In this document: positions 34,187 to 42,658 of the stretch, piece by piece
Numbering within the stretch: position 1 is the first letter of the stretch
How the letters are laid out: the number at the start of each line of letters is the position of its first letter
Assembly: GCF_021026195.1 (NCBI RefSeq)
Contig: NZ_JAJNCT010000009.1
Span: forward strand, 186,001-250,000
Reading direction: 5' to 3'
DNA: 64,000 bases
Source: Comamonas koreensis
Lineage (GTDB): Bacteria > Pseudomonadota > Gammaproteobacteria > Burkholderiales > Burkholderiaceae_C
The notes under the pieces: model-generated
What the model saw: only the letters and a program-made list of their open reading frames with translations
Databases searched by the model: none
What the model was told of the DNA's origin: nothing
Program-made: the position numbers and the translations under genes

Positions 34187-35353
34187 TCAATGCGCCAGCA
34201 GCGGCAATTCGTTCAAAGCCTCTTGCCCCGAGGGCAAGGCCACCGCCTGCCAGCCGCCGCGCTGGGGCCAGGGCCGGTAGTGCGCCGGCGGCAATAGCTC
34301 TACCTGCAGGATCTGCCCTTGCAACTGCGCGCCCAGCGCCTGCAAGGCCTGGCTGCGCTGCTGCGCGCAGGCCTGCATCTGTGCCCACTGCGCGCGCCGC
34401 GCGGCCGCGCTGAGGGCCGCTATCGCACTGGGGGCTGGCAGGCATTGCGCCGCCACCAACCAGCGCAGGGCGCTGGGGTCACCCGCGCCCAGCTGCTGCA
34501 GTTGCTGCGCATAGCGCTGCAGCCCCTCCGGGTCCAGGCGGCCTGCCAATTGGATGTCGAGCACATCGCCTTGCAGCCGGTAGCGCGCCGGCAGGGCGGC
34601 GGTCCAGTGGCTGGTGCCGTGGCGGCTGCGCATGCTGGCACGGATGCGGCGGCTGCCTTGCACCAGCAAGGGCTGCACCAGCTCCAGCAAGGCGGCATCG
34701 CGCAGGCGCGCCTGCTCGGGGTGGCTGGCGGGCGCCAGCTGGATCCGCAGCGGCTGGCTGTCATACCCGCGCCATTGCAGGCCCCAGGCCTGCAGCCCGG
34801 CCCGGTCTGGCGCCAGCAGGCCGATTGCCAGCATGGCCGGCACAAAGGCGATCGCCGCCCAGACCCACCATTCGGGCGACATGCGGCGCGCATTCCAGGC
34901 CTGGCCCTGGCGCAACAGCGACCAGCCGGTGCTCAGCTGCCCCAGCAGCCACACGGCCACCAGCACCACCAGGGCGCCAGCCAGGCCTGTGCCCATCTGC
35001 ACCATCTCGGCCGGGTGCAGGCTGTCGGGCAGCAGGAACAACACCATCCAGCCGCAGGCCGTGGCCACCAGGGCTGCCAGCATCGCGTAAAACGGCAGCC
35101 ACACCGGCGTGCGCAGCCGCCCGTCCTCCATCAGCAAGCCTGGATCGCGCAGCGCACGCCGCCCTTCCAGCATCCAGCCGATACGGCCCACTTGCGACAG
35201 CAGCACAAACACCAGCCCGCCTGCGGCCACTGCGATCAGCAGCGGCAGCCACAGCCAGAACAGCAGCACGCCCAGCGCCAGCAAGACCAGCCCGCCCAGC
35301 AGCAGCAGCGCCACATGGCCGCGCTGCTGCTTTCGCTTGTTTTTCCCGCCCAT
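34187..35353 (-). CDS. Hypothetical membrane protein with C-terminal soluble domain
   Basis: A 388-residue protein I do not recognise. A very basic N-terminus (MGGKNKRKQQRGH) is followed by two close hydrophobic helices (about 14-55) and three more before residue 185. The C-terminal half (about 200-388) is soluble and rich in Gln, Leu and Ala, with no motif I can name. I prefer ATG 35353; an upstream TTG would add 19 residues. It is convergent with the rluE-type gene (19-bp gap), and no partner gene is next to it. Confidence 0.7.
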   Translation of the reverse strand: MGGKNKRKQQRGHVALLLLGGLVLLALGVLLFWLWLPLLIAVAAGGLVFVLLSQVGRIGWMLEGRRALRDPGLLMEDGRLRTPVWLPFYAMLAALVATACGWMVLFLLPDSLHPAEMVQMGTGLAGALVVLVAVWLLGQLSTGWSLLRQGQAWNARRMSPEWWVWAAIAFVPAMLAIGLLAPDRAGLQAWGLQWRGYDSQPLRIQLAPASHPEQARLRDAALLELVQPLLVQGSRRIRASMRSRHGTSHWTAALPARYRLQGDVLDIQLAGRLDPEGLQRYAQQLQQLGAGDPSALRWLVAAQCLPAPSAIAALSAAARRAQWAQMQACAQQRSQALQALGAQLQGQILQVELLPPAHYRPWPQRGGWQAVALPSGQEALNELPLLAH

Positions 35354-35506
35354 TCGTCTCTGCACTCCCCTTGTCTCCCATCTCCATTGGCCTTCAACAT
35401 TCTTGTGCAAGAATGGCCTTTCGCACCCGTAAATCCTTCAAGACCAGCTATGGTTTTGGGAGTATATGAAGCTGAGGGGATGGACACGGCTGCCATACCC
35501 CCGTTC

Positions 35507-35521
35507 TAAGAACCTGTTCAA
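35507..35521. repeat. Second copy of the 15-base end motif of the 3504 element
   Basis: TAAGAACCTGTTCAA is identical to the left end of the cloverleaf element at 3504-3518. Here it stands alone, directly in front of the AAGGAG ribosome site of the ankyrin gene. It may be a remnant of an element or part of a promoter. Confidence 0.5.
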
Positions 35522-35531
35522 AGGAGACCCC

Positions 35532-36203
35532 ATGCGCCCCTTGCTCAGCCTCTGCCTTGGCCTGGCCTTTCAACTGACGCAGCCCGCTGCCCACGCACAG
35601 AACATGACCACGCTCGCCCTGCACCAGGCAGCGGCTGCCAACAACGGCAGCCGCATCCAGCAACTGCTGCAAAACGGAGGCGCCAGCGCCATCGATGCGC
35701 GCGATGCCCAGGGCCGCACGCCGCTGCTGGTGGCCACACAGAGCAACCAGGTAGCAGCGGCCAAGGCCTTGATCGAGGCCGGTGCCGATGTGAATGCCAA
35801 GGACAACATCGAAGACAGTCCCTACCTCTATGCCGGCGCACGCGGCCACCAGGAGATCCTGCAGATGACCCTGGCCCATGGCGCCGACCTGCGCAGCACC
35901 AACCGCTATGGCGGCACCGCGCTGATCCCGGCGGCCGAGCGTGGCCATGTCGAGACGGTGCGCACCCTCATCAACGCCGGCGTCGATGTCAACCATGTCA
36001 ACCGCCTGGGCTGGACGGCGCTGATGGAGGCCATCATCCTCAGCGATGGCGGCCCGCGCCACCAGCAGATCCTGCAAATGCTGATCGATGCCAAGGCCGA
36101 TGTGAACCTGGCCGACAAAGACGGCGTGACGCCGCTGGCCCATGCCCGCCAGCGCGGCTACAGCGCGATGGTGGAGACGCTGACGGCCGCTGGCGCGCGC
36201 TGA
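35532..36203 (+). CDS. Periplasmic ankyrin-repeat protein
   Basis: A 223-residue protein with a Sec signal peptide (MRPLLSLCLGLAFQLTQPAAHAQ, cleavage near AHA-Q). About five ankyrin repeats then cover the rest: ALHQAAAANNGSRIQQLLQNG, GRTPLLVATQSNQVAAAKAL, YLYAGARGHQEIL, GGTALIPAAERGHVETVRTL and WTALMEAIILSDGG. Such periplasmic ankyrins (for example P. aeruginosa AnkB next to catalase) protect or bind partners. No catalase gene is near here. AAGGAG precedes ATG 35532, which decides the start. It is monocistronic. Confidence 0.88.
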   Translation: MRPLLSLCLGLAFQLTQPAAHAQNMTTLALHQAAAANNGSRIQQLLQNGGASAIDARDAQGRTPLLVATQSNQVAAAKALIEAGADVNAKDNIEDSPYLYAGARGHQEILQMTLAHGADLRSTNRYGGTALIPAAERGHVETVRTLINAGVDVNHVNRLGWTALMEAIILSDGGPRHQQILQMLIDAKADVNLADKDGVTPLAHARQRGYSAMVETLTAAGAR

Positions 36204-36467
36204 GGCAGCCCAGCCCAGCGTGCGTTGGTGGGACGGTAGCCATGTCTGCTTTATGTAATAAAACAATAAAAACTGGCTTTTTTATAACCGTTGCTATATA
36301 GTGGATCGCTTGGAGATGCCGTGCCCCATGGGCCAGCCTCTCTTTACCGCAGCTGGCCAGTAGTGCTACAGCCGCGTTCCTGGCGACATTCGCCTGGTTG
36401 GTCTGTAGAGCAGCAGACAACCGATGACCTCCCCGCTCACACAGGCGGCCACAGCCTGTGCCCCTGA
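36204..36467 (+). other. Gene-free leader region
   Basis: An AT-rich promoter-like stretch lies near 36260-36300 (a CTTTTTTATAACC region followed by TATATAG). After it come about 170 bases of possible leader with a CACAGGC/GCCTGTG hairpin (36440-36460). A 15-codon frame from ATG 36424 ends on the TGA that overlaps the TTG start of the next gene. No terminator is seen for the ankyrin gene. Confidence 0.35.
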
Positions 36468-36707
36468 TTGATCCCCATTTCCAAGACTTTTATTGCCATC
36501 GGGAAGTACGTCGTTTCCCCCTCGACCCACCCGGCCCCCAACGGACGCTTCGGCGCGTCCTTCTCCGTTCAGCGATCCGGAGGCAACGGCAGCTATTGCC
36601 GCGTGTTCCGCTTCGACAAGACATTCGCCACTGCAGAAGCAGCACGCATCTTTGCCGTGACCCAGGGCTGGCTCCAATCGTCGATGCCCAAGCCTCCCGT
36701 CTGTTGA
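36468..36707 (+). CDS. Small conserved-looking protein, TTG start
   Basis: A 79-residue frame with coding-like codon use: KTFIAIGKYVVSPSTHP, then GRFGASFSVQRSGGNGS and YCRVFRFDKTFATAEAARIF. It resembles small beta-rich proteins seen near cold-shock and RNA-binding genes in Burkholderiales, but I cannot name a family. A stop lies directly upstream (36465) and no ATG exists, so a TTG at 36468 must serve as start. It is 110 bp before the RRM gene on the same strand and may share its transcript. Confidence 0.6.
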   Translation: MIPISKTFIAIGKYVVSPSTHPAPNGRFGASFSVQRSGGNGSYCRVFRFDKTFATAEAARIFAVTQGWLQSSMPKPPVC

Positions 36708-36817
36708 TGGCCCGGTAGCAACCCCTCCATTCCCCCCTTTGCGATGCAACGCCGATCCCGGCGCTTGCATTCCACCCCTGCGCTGCGTGGCGCAACCTCT
36801 TTGAGAAAGGCTCTGAC

Positions 36818-37174
36818 ATGAGCAACAAAATCTATGTGGGCAACCTGCCCTACTCGGTGACCGATTCCAACCTCCACGACAACTTCTCCGAATTCGGCGC
36901 CGTGAACTCGGCCAAGGTCATGATGGACCGCGAAACCGGCCGCTCCAAGGGCTTTGGCTTTGTCGAAATGGCCTCTGCCGAAGTGGCCCAGGCGGCGATC
37001 AATGCTCTCAATGGCATGTCGGTGGACGGACGCCAGATCGTCGTCAACCTGGCCCGCCCGCGTGAAGCATCCCGTGGCGCCGGTGGTGGTGGCTATGGCG
37101 ATTCCGGCTATCGCTCCAGCGGCCGCTCCGATGTGGGCTATGGCAATGGCGGCTACGGCGGTGGCCGTAACTGA
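36818..37174 (+). CDS. RNA-binding protein with single RRM and Gly-rich tail
   Basis: A 118-residue protein. The RRM covers residues 1-80 with RNP2 (IYVGNL) and RNP1 (KGFGFVEM). The tail is Gly/Tyr/Arg/Ser-rich (GGGGYGDSGYRSSGRSD and on). It is like the cyanobacterial and beta-proteobacterial Rbp proteins, which are often cold-induced and act as RNA chaperones. AGAAAGG precedes the ATG. A strong terminator follows 71 bases after the stop. Confidence 0.92.
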   Translation: MSNKIYVGNLPYSVTDSNLHDNFSEFGAVNSAKVMMDRETGRSKGFGFVEMASAEVAQAAINALNGMSVDGRQIVVNLARPREASRGAGGGGYGDSGYRSSGRSDVGYGNGGYGGGRN

Positions 37175-37245
37175 GCGCATCGCATCCTTAAGACCCGGCT
37201 GCCCTAGCCGGCGCCCTTCGGGTTGGATCAACCCCGGTCCCCCGC

Positions 37246-37281
37246 AAGAGCCTCTCAACGCCCATGGCGTGAGAGGCTCTT
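37246..37281 (+). terminator. Bidirectional Rho-independent terminator
   Basis: A 17-base stem, AAGAGCCTCTCAACGCC with its near-perfect complement (one mismatch) around CAT, ends in TTTG. It serves the RRM gene and, read from the other strand, the convergent LysR gene, whose stop is 3 bases away. Confidence 0.85.
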
Positions 37282-37283
37282 TG

Positions 37284-38219
37284 TCATGGCGGCAACGCGG
37301 CAGCCGCCGTGCCAGGCGCAATCGCCCCGGCCTGCACCAGCAGCTGCTCGATCCAGTCGATGAACACCCGCACCCGGCGCGACAGATGCGCGCGGTGCAG
37401 GTAGAGCACATGCACCGGCAGCGCAGGCGGTGGGTAGGCCTGCAGCACCTCTACCAGCTCGCCCGATTGCAGATGGTCCTGCACGTCATAGCGCGGAATC
37501 TGGATCAGCCCCAGGCCTGCCAGCGCGCAGGCGATATAGCTCTCCACATGGTTGGCCCCCACGGCACCGGGCAGGACCCTACTGTGCTCGGCCCCGCCCT
37601 CCAGCCATTCCCAGGCGGCAGCGCGCCCGGTGGTGGGCGAGTTGTAGTGCACGCTCTGGTGGCCGGCCAACTCCGCCGGGCTTTGCGGACGGCCATGCCG
37701 GGCCAGGTAGGCCGGGCTGGCGCAGTTGATCAATTCCATGCTGCCCAGCGACTTGGCCACCAGCGAGCTGCCAGCCAGCGGGCCCACGCGCAGGACGCAG
37801 TCGATGTGCTCCTGCACCAGGTCCACCGCCCGGTCGCTGGAGCCCAAATCCACCTCCAGCCCCGGGTGCTGCGCCAGCAGCGCCGGCAAGGCGGGCGCCA
37901 CGATCAGCCGCGCCACGCGGCTGGGCACATCAATACGCAAGCGCCCTGCCACCGCATGCGCCTGCGGGCGAAAGCGCTGCTCCAGATCCTGCATCTCATC
38001 GACCAGGCTGCTGGCACGGTCGACCAGCGCCTGGCCATCCAGGGTCAGCGCCACCTTGCGCGTGGTGCGGTGGAGCAGGCGCGTGCCCAACCGGGCCTCC
38101 AGCTGCTGCACCGCCAGCGACACCGTGGGCCGGGGCAGCGCCAGCTGGTCAGCGGCCTGCGAAAAGCTGCCAGTGGCGGCCACGCGCAAGAAGATGCGCA
38201 GCAGGTCAACGCGGTCCAT
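37284..38219 (-). CDS. LysR-family regulator
   Basis: A 311-residue regulator: RIFLRVAATGSFSQAA with LPRPTVSLAVQQLEARLGTRLLHRTTR (winged helix), then a co-inducer domain. This is the large group that typically represses or activates an adjacent oxidoreductase. It is divergent from the SDR at 38336 across a 116-bp AT-rich gap, so the SDR is the likely target. The start (MDRVDLL) is the usual one for this group. Confidence 0.9.
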   Translation of the reverse strand: MDRVDLLRIFLRVAATGSFSQAADQLALPRPTVSLAVQQLEARLGTRLLHRTTRKVALTLDGQALVDRASSLVDEMQDLEQRFRPQAHAVAGRLRIDVPSRVARLIVAPALPALLAQHPGLEVDLGSSDRAVDLVQEHIDCVLRVGPLAGSSLVAKSLGSMELINCASPAYLARHGRPQSPAELAGHQSVHYNSPTTGRAAAWEWLEGGAEHSRVLPGAVGANHVESYIACALAGLGLIQIPRYDVQDHLQSGELVEVLQAYPPPALPVHVLYLHRAHLSRRVRVFIDWIEQLLVQAGAIAPGTAAAALPP

Positions 38220-38335
38220 GCCAAACCTGCAGCGCAGCCATTGTTAGTAAATCATGGATAAACATGGAATAAATTCTATATTTATCTTTGTTTTATGACC
38301 AATTACGCTGAACAGCTCATCCCAAGGAGCTTTTC

Positions 38336-39115
38336 ATGTCCAACCCCAAGCACAGCATCCAAGGCAAAACCGCTCTGATCGCCGGTGGTGCCAAGAACCT
38401 CGGTGGCCTGCTGGCCACCGACCTCGTCCACCATGGCGCCAAGGCCGTCGCCATCCACTACAACAGCGCTGCGAGCAAGGCCGATGCGCTCAAGACCGTG
38501 GCAGCGCTGGAAAAGATGGGCGCCACCGCCATCGCCTTGCAAGGCGACCTGAGCACAGCCTCGGCGGTGAAGAAGCTGTTTGCCGATGCGGTGGCCGCTG
38601 TGGGCCGCCCCGACATCGCCATCAACACCGTCGGCAAGGTGCTGAAAAAGCCGATGTCCGAGATCAGTGAAGCCGAATTCGACGAGATGGACGCGGTCAA
38701 CAACAAGGCTGCGTTCTTCTTTCTGAAAGAGGCCGGCAAGCATGTGAACGATGGCGGCAAGATCTGCACCCTGGTCACCTCGCTGCTGGGCGCGTTCACG
38801 CCGTTTTATTCGTCCTACGCGGGCACCAAGGCGCCTGTGGAGCACTACACCCGCGCAGCGGCCAAGGAGCTGGGCGCGCGGGGCATCTCGGTCACCGCCG
38901 TGGGGCCCGGCCCCATGGACACGCCCTTCTTCTACGGCCAGGAAAGCGCCGATGCCCAGGCTTACCACAAGAGCGCGGCGGCGCTGTCGCCGTTCAGCCA
39001 GACGGGCCTGACCGACATCGAAGACGTGGTGCCCTTTGTGCGCCACCTGGTGAGCGATGGCTGGTGGATCACCGGGCAGACGATTCTGATCAACGGCGGC
39101 TATACGACAAAATAA
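38336..39115 (+). CDS. Short-chain dehydrogenase/reductase
   Basis: A 259-residue NAD(P)-dependent oxidoreductase. The cofactor loop is a variant, AGGAKNLGGLLA, instead of TGxxxGxG. The active-site Tyr-Lys pair is in SYAGTKAPVEHYT, with Ser in LVTSLLGAF. The C-terminal INGGYTTK is usual. The substrate is unknown. The ATG follows AAGGAGC. A membrane protein gene follows 44 bp later, after a 19-base hairpin (39121-39139). Confidence 0.92.
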   Translation: MSNPKHSIQGKTALIAGGAKNLGGLLATDLVHHGAKAVAIHYNSAASKADALKTVAALEKMGATAIALQGDLSTASAVKKLFADAVAAVGRPDIAINTVGKVLKKPMSEISEAEFDEMDAVNNKAAFFFLKEAGKHVNDGGKICTLVTSLLGAFTPFYSSYAGTKAPVEHYTRAAAKELGARGISVTAVGPGPMDTPFFYGQESADAQAYHKSAAALSPFSQTGLTDIEDVVPFVRHLVSDGWWITGQTILINGGYTTK

Positions 39116-39159
39116 GCCTTCGGAGGGCCGCGCCCTCCGGCCACTACAAGGAGTTGCCC

Positions 39160-39429
39160 ATGCATATGCTCTTGGTCATGCTGACCGGCCTGCTGCTGTT
39201 GGCCGTCTTTGCCCTGCTGGGCAAGCTCTGGGGCGCCGATGCGGACAGCATCATGCTGGCCGCCAAATATTTCATCCCGGTCTGGCTGGGCGTGGCGCTG
39301 GTCAATATGTGGGTAGGCGTGCACAAGGCCGGCTATACCGTTGCGCAGGAGCTGCCGATCTTGCTCGTCAACTTTGCCGTGCCTGCGGCGCTGGCGCTGG
39401 GCCTGGTATGGTGGCTGGGCCGCGCCTGA
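39160..39429 (+). CDS. Small three-helix membrane protein
   Basis: An 89-residue protein with three hydrophobic segments (about 2-18, 33-50 and 65-85) and short loops. I do not recognise a named family. AAGGAG seven bases before ATG 39160 fixes the start; a longer upstream frame is the SDR tail in another frame. It probably shares the SDR transcript. The following 274 bases (39430-39703) show no gene. Confidence 0.75.
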   Translation: MHMLLVMLTGLLLLAVFALLGKLWGADADSIMLAAKYFIPVWLGVALVNMWVGVHKAGYTVAQELPILLVNFAVPAALALGLVWWLGRA

Positions 39430-39703
39430 TGGGCGATTGGACAGAACACCACAGTTGCCGCACTGCAGCATCGAAAACACTGGGCCCGCCACCGGGCTTG
39501 CACTACGCTGGTGCGCTGGATGCGGATGCCTGCGGCAACCGGTGGTGGACGGCCCTACAGAAGCTTTCAACGGCCGACAAGGGGCCGGCACACCTCGCCT
39601 GTTGTGAGCCGTAGACGCGTGCTTTACATTGTCACAGCGCCGTCACACCGTCCCCGCAGCATCCTTCCACTTGCTGATTCACCAACCCTGGGGACAACGG
39701 ACG

Positions 39704-41065
39704 ATGACAACACACCAACCCACATTTCGCCTGGCTGCGCTGGGCTCTGCCCTGTGCGGCGCACTGCTGCTGACCGCCTGTGGCGGCGGCGATGATGATC
39801 CCAGCTTCAAGACCCTGGACGGCAAGCAGCCCCAGGTGATCGCGCACCGTGGCTACTCCGGCATGTACCCCGAGCAGACCCGCATGGCCTACGAAAAAGC
39901 CGCAGACGCCGGCGCCGACATGCTGGAGCTGGACATGCACATGACGCGTGACTGCCAGCTGGTGGCACGCCACAACGCCTGGCTGAGCGACAGCACCAAT
40001 ATCGCCGATGTAGCCAAGACCAACTCCGCCGTGGCAGCCCGCAAGCGCACCACGCCTGGCGTGCTGGTCGATGTGAAATACCCCGCCATTCCAGCCAACG
40101 GCCCCAGCAAGTATCTGACCGACCTGGTCGAGCCCGGCAACCAGAAGTCGGTGCTCAAAGCCCTGATCGTTGACGGCGAAGACCACACCAACGACTGGTC
40201 GATCAGCGACTTCACGATGCAGGAAATGCGCGACTGGATCGCCGGTACCACCTTGGACAACCGCGCTGACCGCCCCACCGAGTGGAACGGCAAGCTGCCG
40301 CTGATCAGCGCCCAGGATGTGATCGACATCGCAGCAGCCAAGGGCAAGTCGCTGGGCCGCACCATCCCCGTCTACGCCGAAACCAAGAACCCCTACTGGA
40401 ACAACCAGCAGGCGATTGCCAATGGTTGCGGCAGCGGCAACCACCCGTTTGAAGATGCCGTGATGGCGCTGCTCGAGAAGAACAAGCTCAACAGCAAGGA
40501 CTCGGCCATCTACATCCAGAGCTTTGACCCCGAGAGCCTGAAGTACCTGCGCAAGGCCGGCATGAAGGCCAAGGGCGTGCAGCTGATCGATGGCAATGAC
40601 TTCGACCTGAAGGACGGCTCGATGGTCTACATCACCACCGATGAATGGACCTTCATCAGCGGCCGCCCCTTCAGCTGGACCCTGGCTGGCGATGCCCGCA
40701 CCTTTGCCGCCATGCAGACCCCTGCCGGCCTGGCCGAGATCAAGACCTATGCCGACGGCATCGGCCCCTGGAAGCCACAGATCCTGGCCCATTCCGTCGT
40801 GCCCTACAAGGAAGGCGCAGGCTTGAAGGACGTCAACACCCTCAAGGACACGGGCCTGATCGCCAACGCCCACAAGGCTGGCCTGATCGTGCACAGCTTC
40901 ACCTTCCGCGACGAAGCGGGCCGCCTGGCCGGCATCTACAAGGGTGACCCGGTGCAAGAGTTCCTGGCCTACTACCGCCTGGGCATCGACGGCGTGTTCA
41001 CCGACTTCACCCCCACCGGTGTGAAGGCTCGCGATGCCTACATCGCCGAGCTGAAGAACCAGTAA
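39704..41065 (+). CDS. glpQ: Glycerophosphodiester phosphodiesterase, lipoprotein
   Basis: A 453-residue exported enzyme that cleaves glycerophosphodiesters to glycerol-3-phosphate and an alcohol. The signal peptide ends in a lipobox (LLLTAC followed by GGGDDD; the Asp residues close to the Cys may affect outer-membrane sorting). Catalytic motifs are VIAHRGYSGMYPEQT and LELDMHMTRDCQLVARHN (His, Glu, Asp, His), with IPVYAETKNPYW and the C-terminal GIDGVFTDFTPTG. I chose ATG 39704 because it begins the signal peptide. A terminator follows. Confidence 0.93.
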   Translation: MTTHQPTFRLAALGSALCGALLLTACGGGDDDPSFKTLDGKQPQVIAHRGYSGMYPEQTRMAYEKAADAGADMLELDMHMTRDCQLVARHNAWLSDSTNIADVAKTNSAVAARKRTTPGVLVDVKYPAIPANGPSKYLTDLVEPGNQKSVLKALIVDGEDHTNDWSISDFTMQEMRDWIAGTTLDNRADRPTEWNGKLPLISAQDVIDIAAAKGKSLGRTIPVYAETKNPYWNNQQAIANGCGSGNHPFEDAVMALLEKNKLNSKDSAIYIQSFDPESLKYLRKAGMKAKGVQLIDGNDFDLKDGSMVYITTDEWTFISGRPFSWTLAGDARTFAAMQTPAGLAEIKTYADGIGPWKPQILAHSVVPYKEGAGLKDVNTLKDTGLIANAHKAGLIVHSFTFRDEAGRLAGIYKGDPVQEFLAYYRLGIDGVFTDFTPTGVKARDAYIAELKNQ

Positions 41066-41090
41066 TCGCAGCGCTGCAGCGCTCACCCCG

Positions 41091-41115
41091 AAAAGGACGC
41101 CTGGCGTCCTTTTTT
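41091..41115 (+). terminator. Rho-independent terminator after glpQ
   Basis: AAAAGGACGCC pairs with GGCGTCCTTTT across one base and runs into further T. It lies 26 bases past the stop, between glpQ and the convergent ABC permease. Confidence 0.88.
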
Positions 41116-41138
41116 CATGCCCGCATCAGCGTGCCAAC

Positions 41139-41828
41139 TCAGCGTGCGAAATGCGGTTGGCTGCGCCGCGCCACGGCCCAGGCCAGCAGGTTGAGCGCCG
41201 AGCACATCAGCCAGTAGATGGCGCCCACCAGCAGGAACACCTCGGCCGGGTGCACCATCAGCCGCGCATTGACCTGGGTGGACAGAAAGGACAGCTCGCC
41301 CACGCCGACGATATAGGCCAGCGAGCTGTCCTTGATCAGGGTCACCCACTGGTTCACGAACGAGGGCAGCATCACCGCCAGCGCCTGGGGCAGGATGAGG
41401 CTGCGCAGCACCTGCCAGCGCGTCAGGCCCAGCGCAGCGCCGGCATCCCACTGGCCCGGCGCAATCGCCTGCAGGCCGGCGGCCACGCCATGGGCCAGGT
41501 AGGCGCCACTGACCAGCGACAGCGCGCACACCACCGAGAAGCTGCCCGGCACATCGATCCGGAACAGCACCGGCAGCAAGAAATAAATCCAGAAGATCAG
41601 CAGCAGCACCGGAATGGCACGCAGAAAGCCCAGTACCACCCGCAGGCACTGCAAGGCCCGGCCCCGCCCCATCACCAGCGCAATGCCCAGCGCCAGCCCC
41701 AGCAATGCAGACAGCACGCCGGAGACGGCACTCAGGATCAGGCTCAGCAGCGCGCCGCCCGGCGGTCCGTCAGGGAAAGTGCCCAGCAGCAGGTAGCGCC
41801 AGTCATCGCTCAGAGCAGCAAAGTTCAT
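41139..41828 (-). CDS. Polar amino acid ABC transporter permease (second)
   Basis: A 229-residue membrane permease of the HisMQ/GltK family. The EAA loop, which docks to the ATPase, is GAALGLTRWQVLRSLILPQAL. N-terminal features include FLRAIPVLLLIFWIYFLLP. Its ATG overlaps the stop of the first permease (ATGA). It is the last gene before a terminator, and no ATPase gene follows. Confidence 0.92.
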   Translation of the reverse strand: MNFAALSDDWRYLLLGTFPDGPPGGALLSLILSAVSGVLSALLGLALGIALVMGRGRALQCLRVVLGFLRAIPVLLLIFWIYFLLPVLFRIDVPGSFSVVCALSLVSGAYLAHGVAAGLQAIAPGQWDAGAALGLTRWQVLRSLILPQALAVMLPSFVNQWVTLIKDSSLAYIVGVGELSFLSTQVNARLMVHPAEVFLLVGAIYWLMCSALNLLAWAVARRSQPHFAR

Positions 41829-42592
41829 GCGCGCCGCAGCTCCACCCGGCCCCAGCGGCGGCGCTGGGCCAGGTGCTGGCTGAGCAGCTCCAGCCCGATG
41901 ATCAGCACGATGTAGAGCAAGGTAGTGATGCCATAGACCTGGAAGGACTGGAAGGTCTCGGCCTCCGCCTGGCGCGCCCGGTACGAGAGCTCGGCCAGGC
42001 CAATGGCCATGCCCAGCGAGGTGTTCTTGACGATGTTCATGTACTGGCCCATCAGCGGCGACACCACGCGCGCCAGCGCCTGGGGCAGCACGATATGGCG
42101 CAGCAATTGCCAGCCATCCATGCCCAGCGAGCGCGCCGCCTGGCTCTGGCTGGCGGGCACGCTGTTGATGCCGGCGCGTACCTCTTCGCCCACGTAGGCG
42201 GTGGCATAGAACACCATGCCGATGCAGGCCGAGAGGAACTCCAGCGACGGCCAGCCCAGGCTGAGCGGGCCCAGCGCCAGGCTGTGCGCCTGGTTGAGCC
42301 AGGCCATCCACGCGGGCGGCAGCAGGCTGGGCACGCCAAAGTACCAAAAGAACAGCTGCACCAGGAGCGGCGTATTGCGAAACACCGACAGGTAGCCCAG
42401 CGCCAGCCAGCGCAGCGGCGCCCAGGCCGCACTGCGCGCGACCGCAAAGGCTATGCCCAGCACCGTGGATGCCGCAATCACCAGCAGCGACGCCAGCACC
42501 GTGGTGCACCAGCCATCGAGCAGCCAGCGCCAGTACTTGGCCGCCAGCACATGCGGCCACAGTGGCTCCAGCCAGGACATCAAAAATTGCAT
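41825..42592 (-). CDS. Polar amino acid ABC transporter permease (first)
   Basis: A 255-residue permease, GltJ-like, with SVFRNTPLLVQLFFWYFGVP and the EAA loop AARSLGMDGWQLLRHIVLPQAL. I prefer ATG 42592 (MQFLMSWLEPL); an upstream GTG at 42613 would add seven residues. It forms a heterodimer with the following permease. It lies 66 bp after the binding protein gene. Confidence 0.9.
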   Translation of the reverse strand: MQFLMSWLEPLWPHVLAAKYWRWLLDGWCTTVLASLLVIAASTVLGIAFAVARSAAWAPLRWLALGYLSVFRNTPLLVQLFFWYFGVPSLLPPAWMAWLNQAHSLALGPLSLGWPSLEFLSACIGMVFYATAYVGEEVRAGINSVPASQSQAARSLGMDGWQLLRHIVLPQALARVVSPLMGQYMNIVKNTSLGMAIGLAELSYRARQAEAETFQSFQVYGITTLLYIVLIIGLELLSQHLAQRRRWGRVELRRA

Positions 42593-42658
42593 AAATGCCA
42601 ACGCCAAACGCACGCAGCCGCGTCTTGTCGGACGCGGGGCTGCGCAGCAGCTAGGTGC

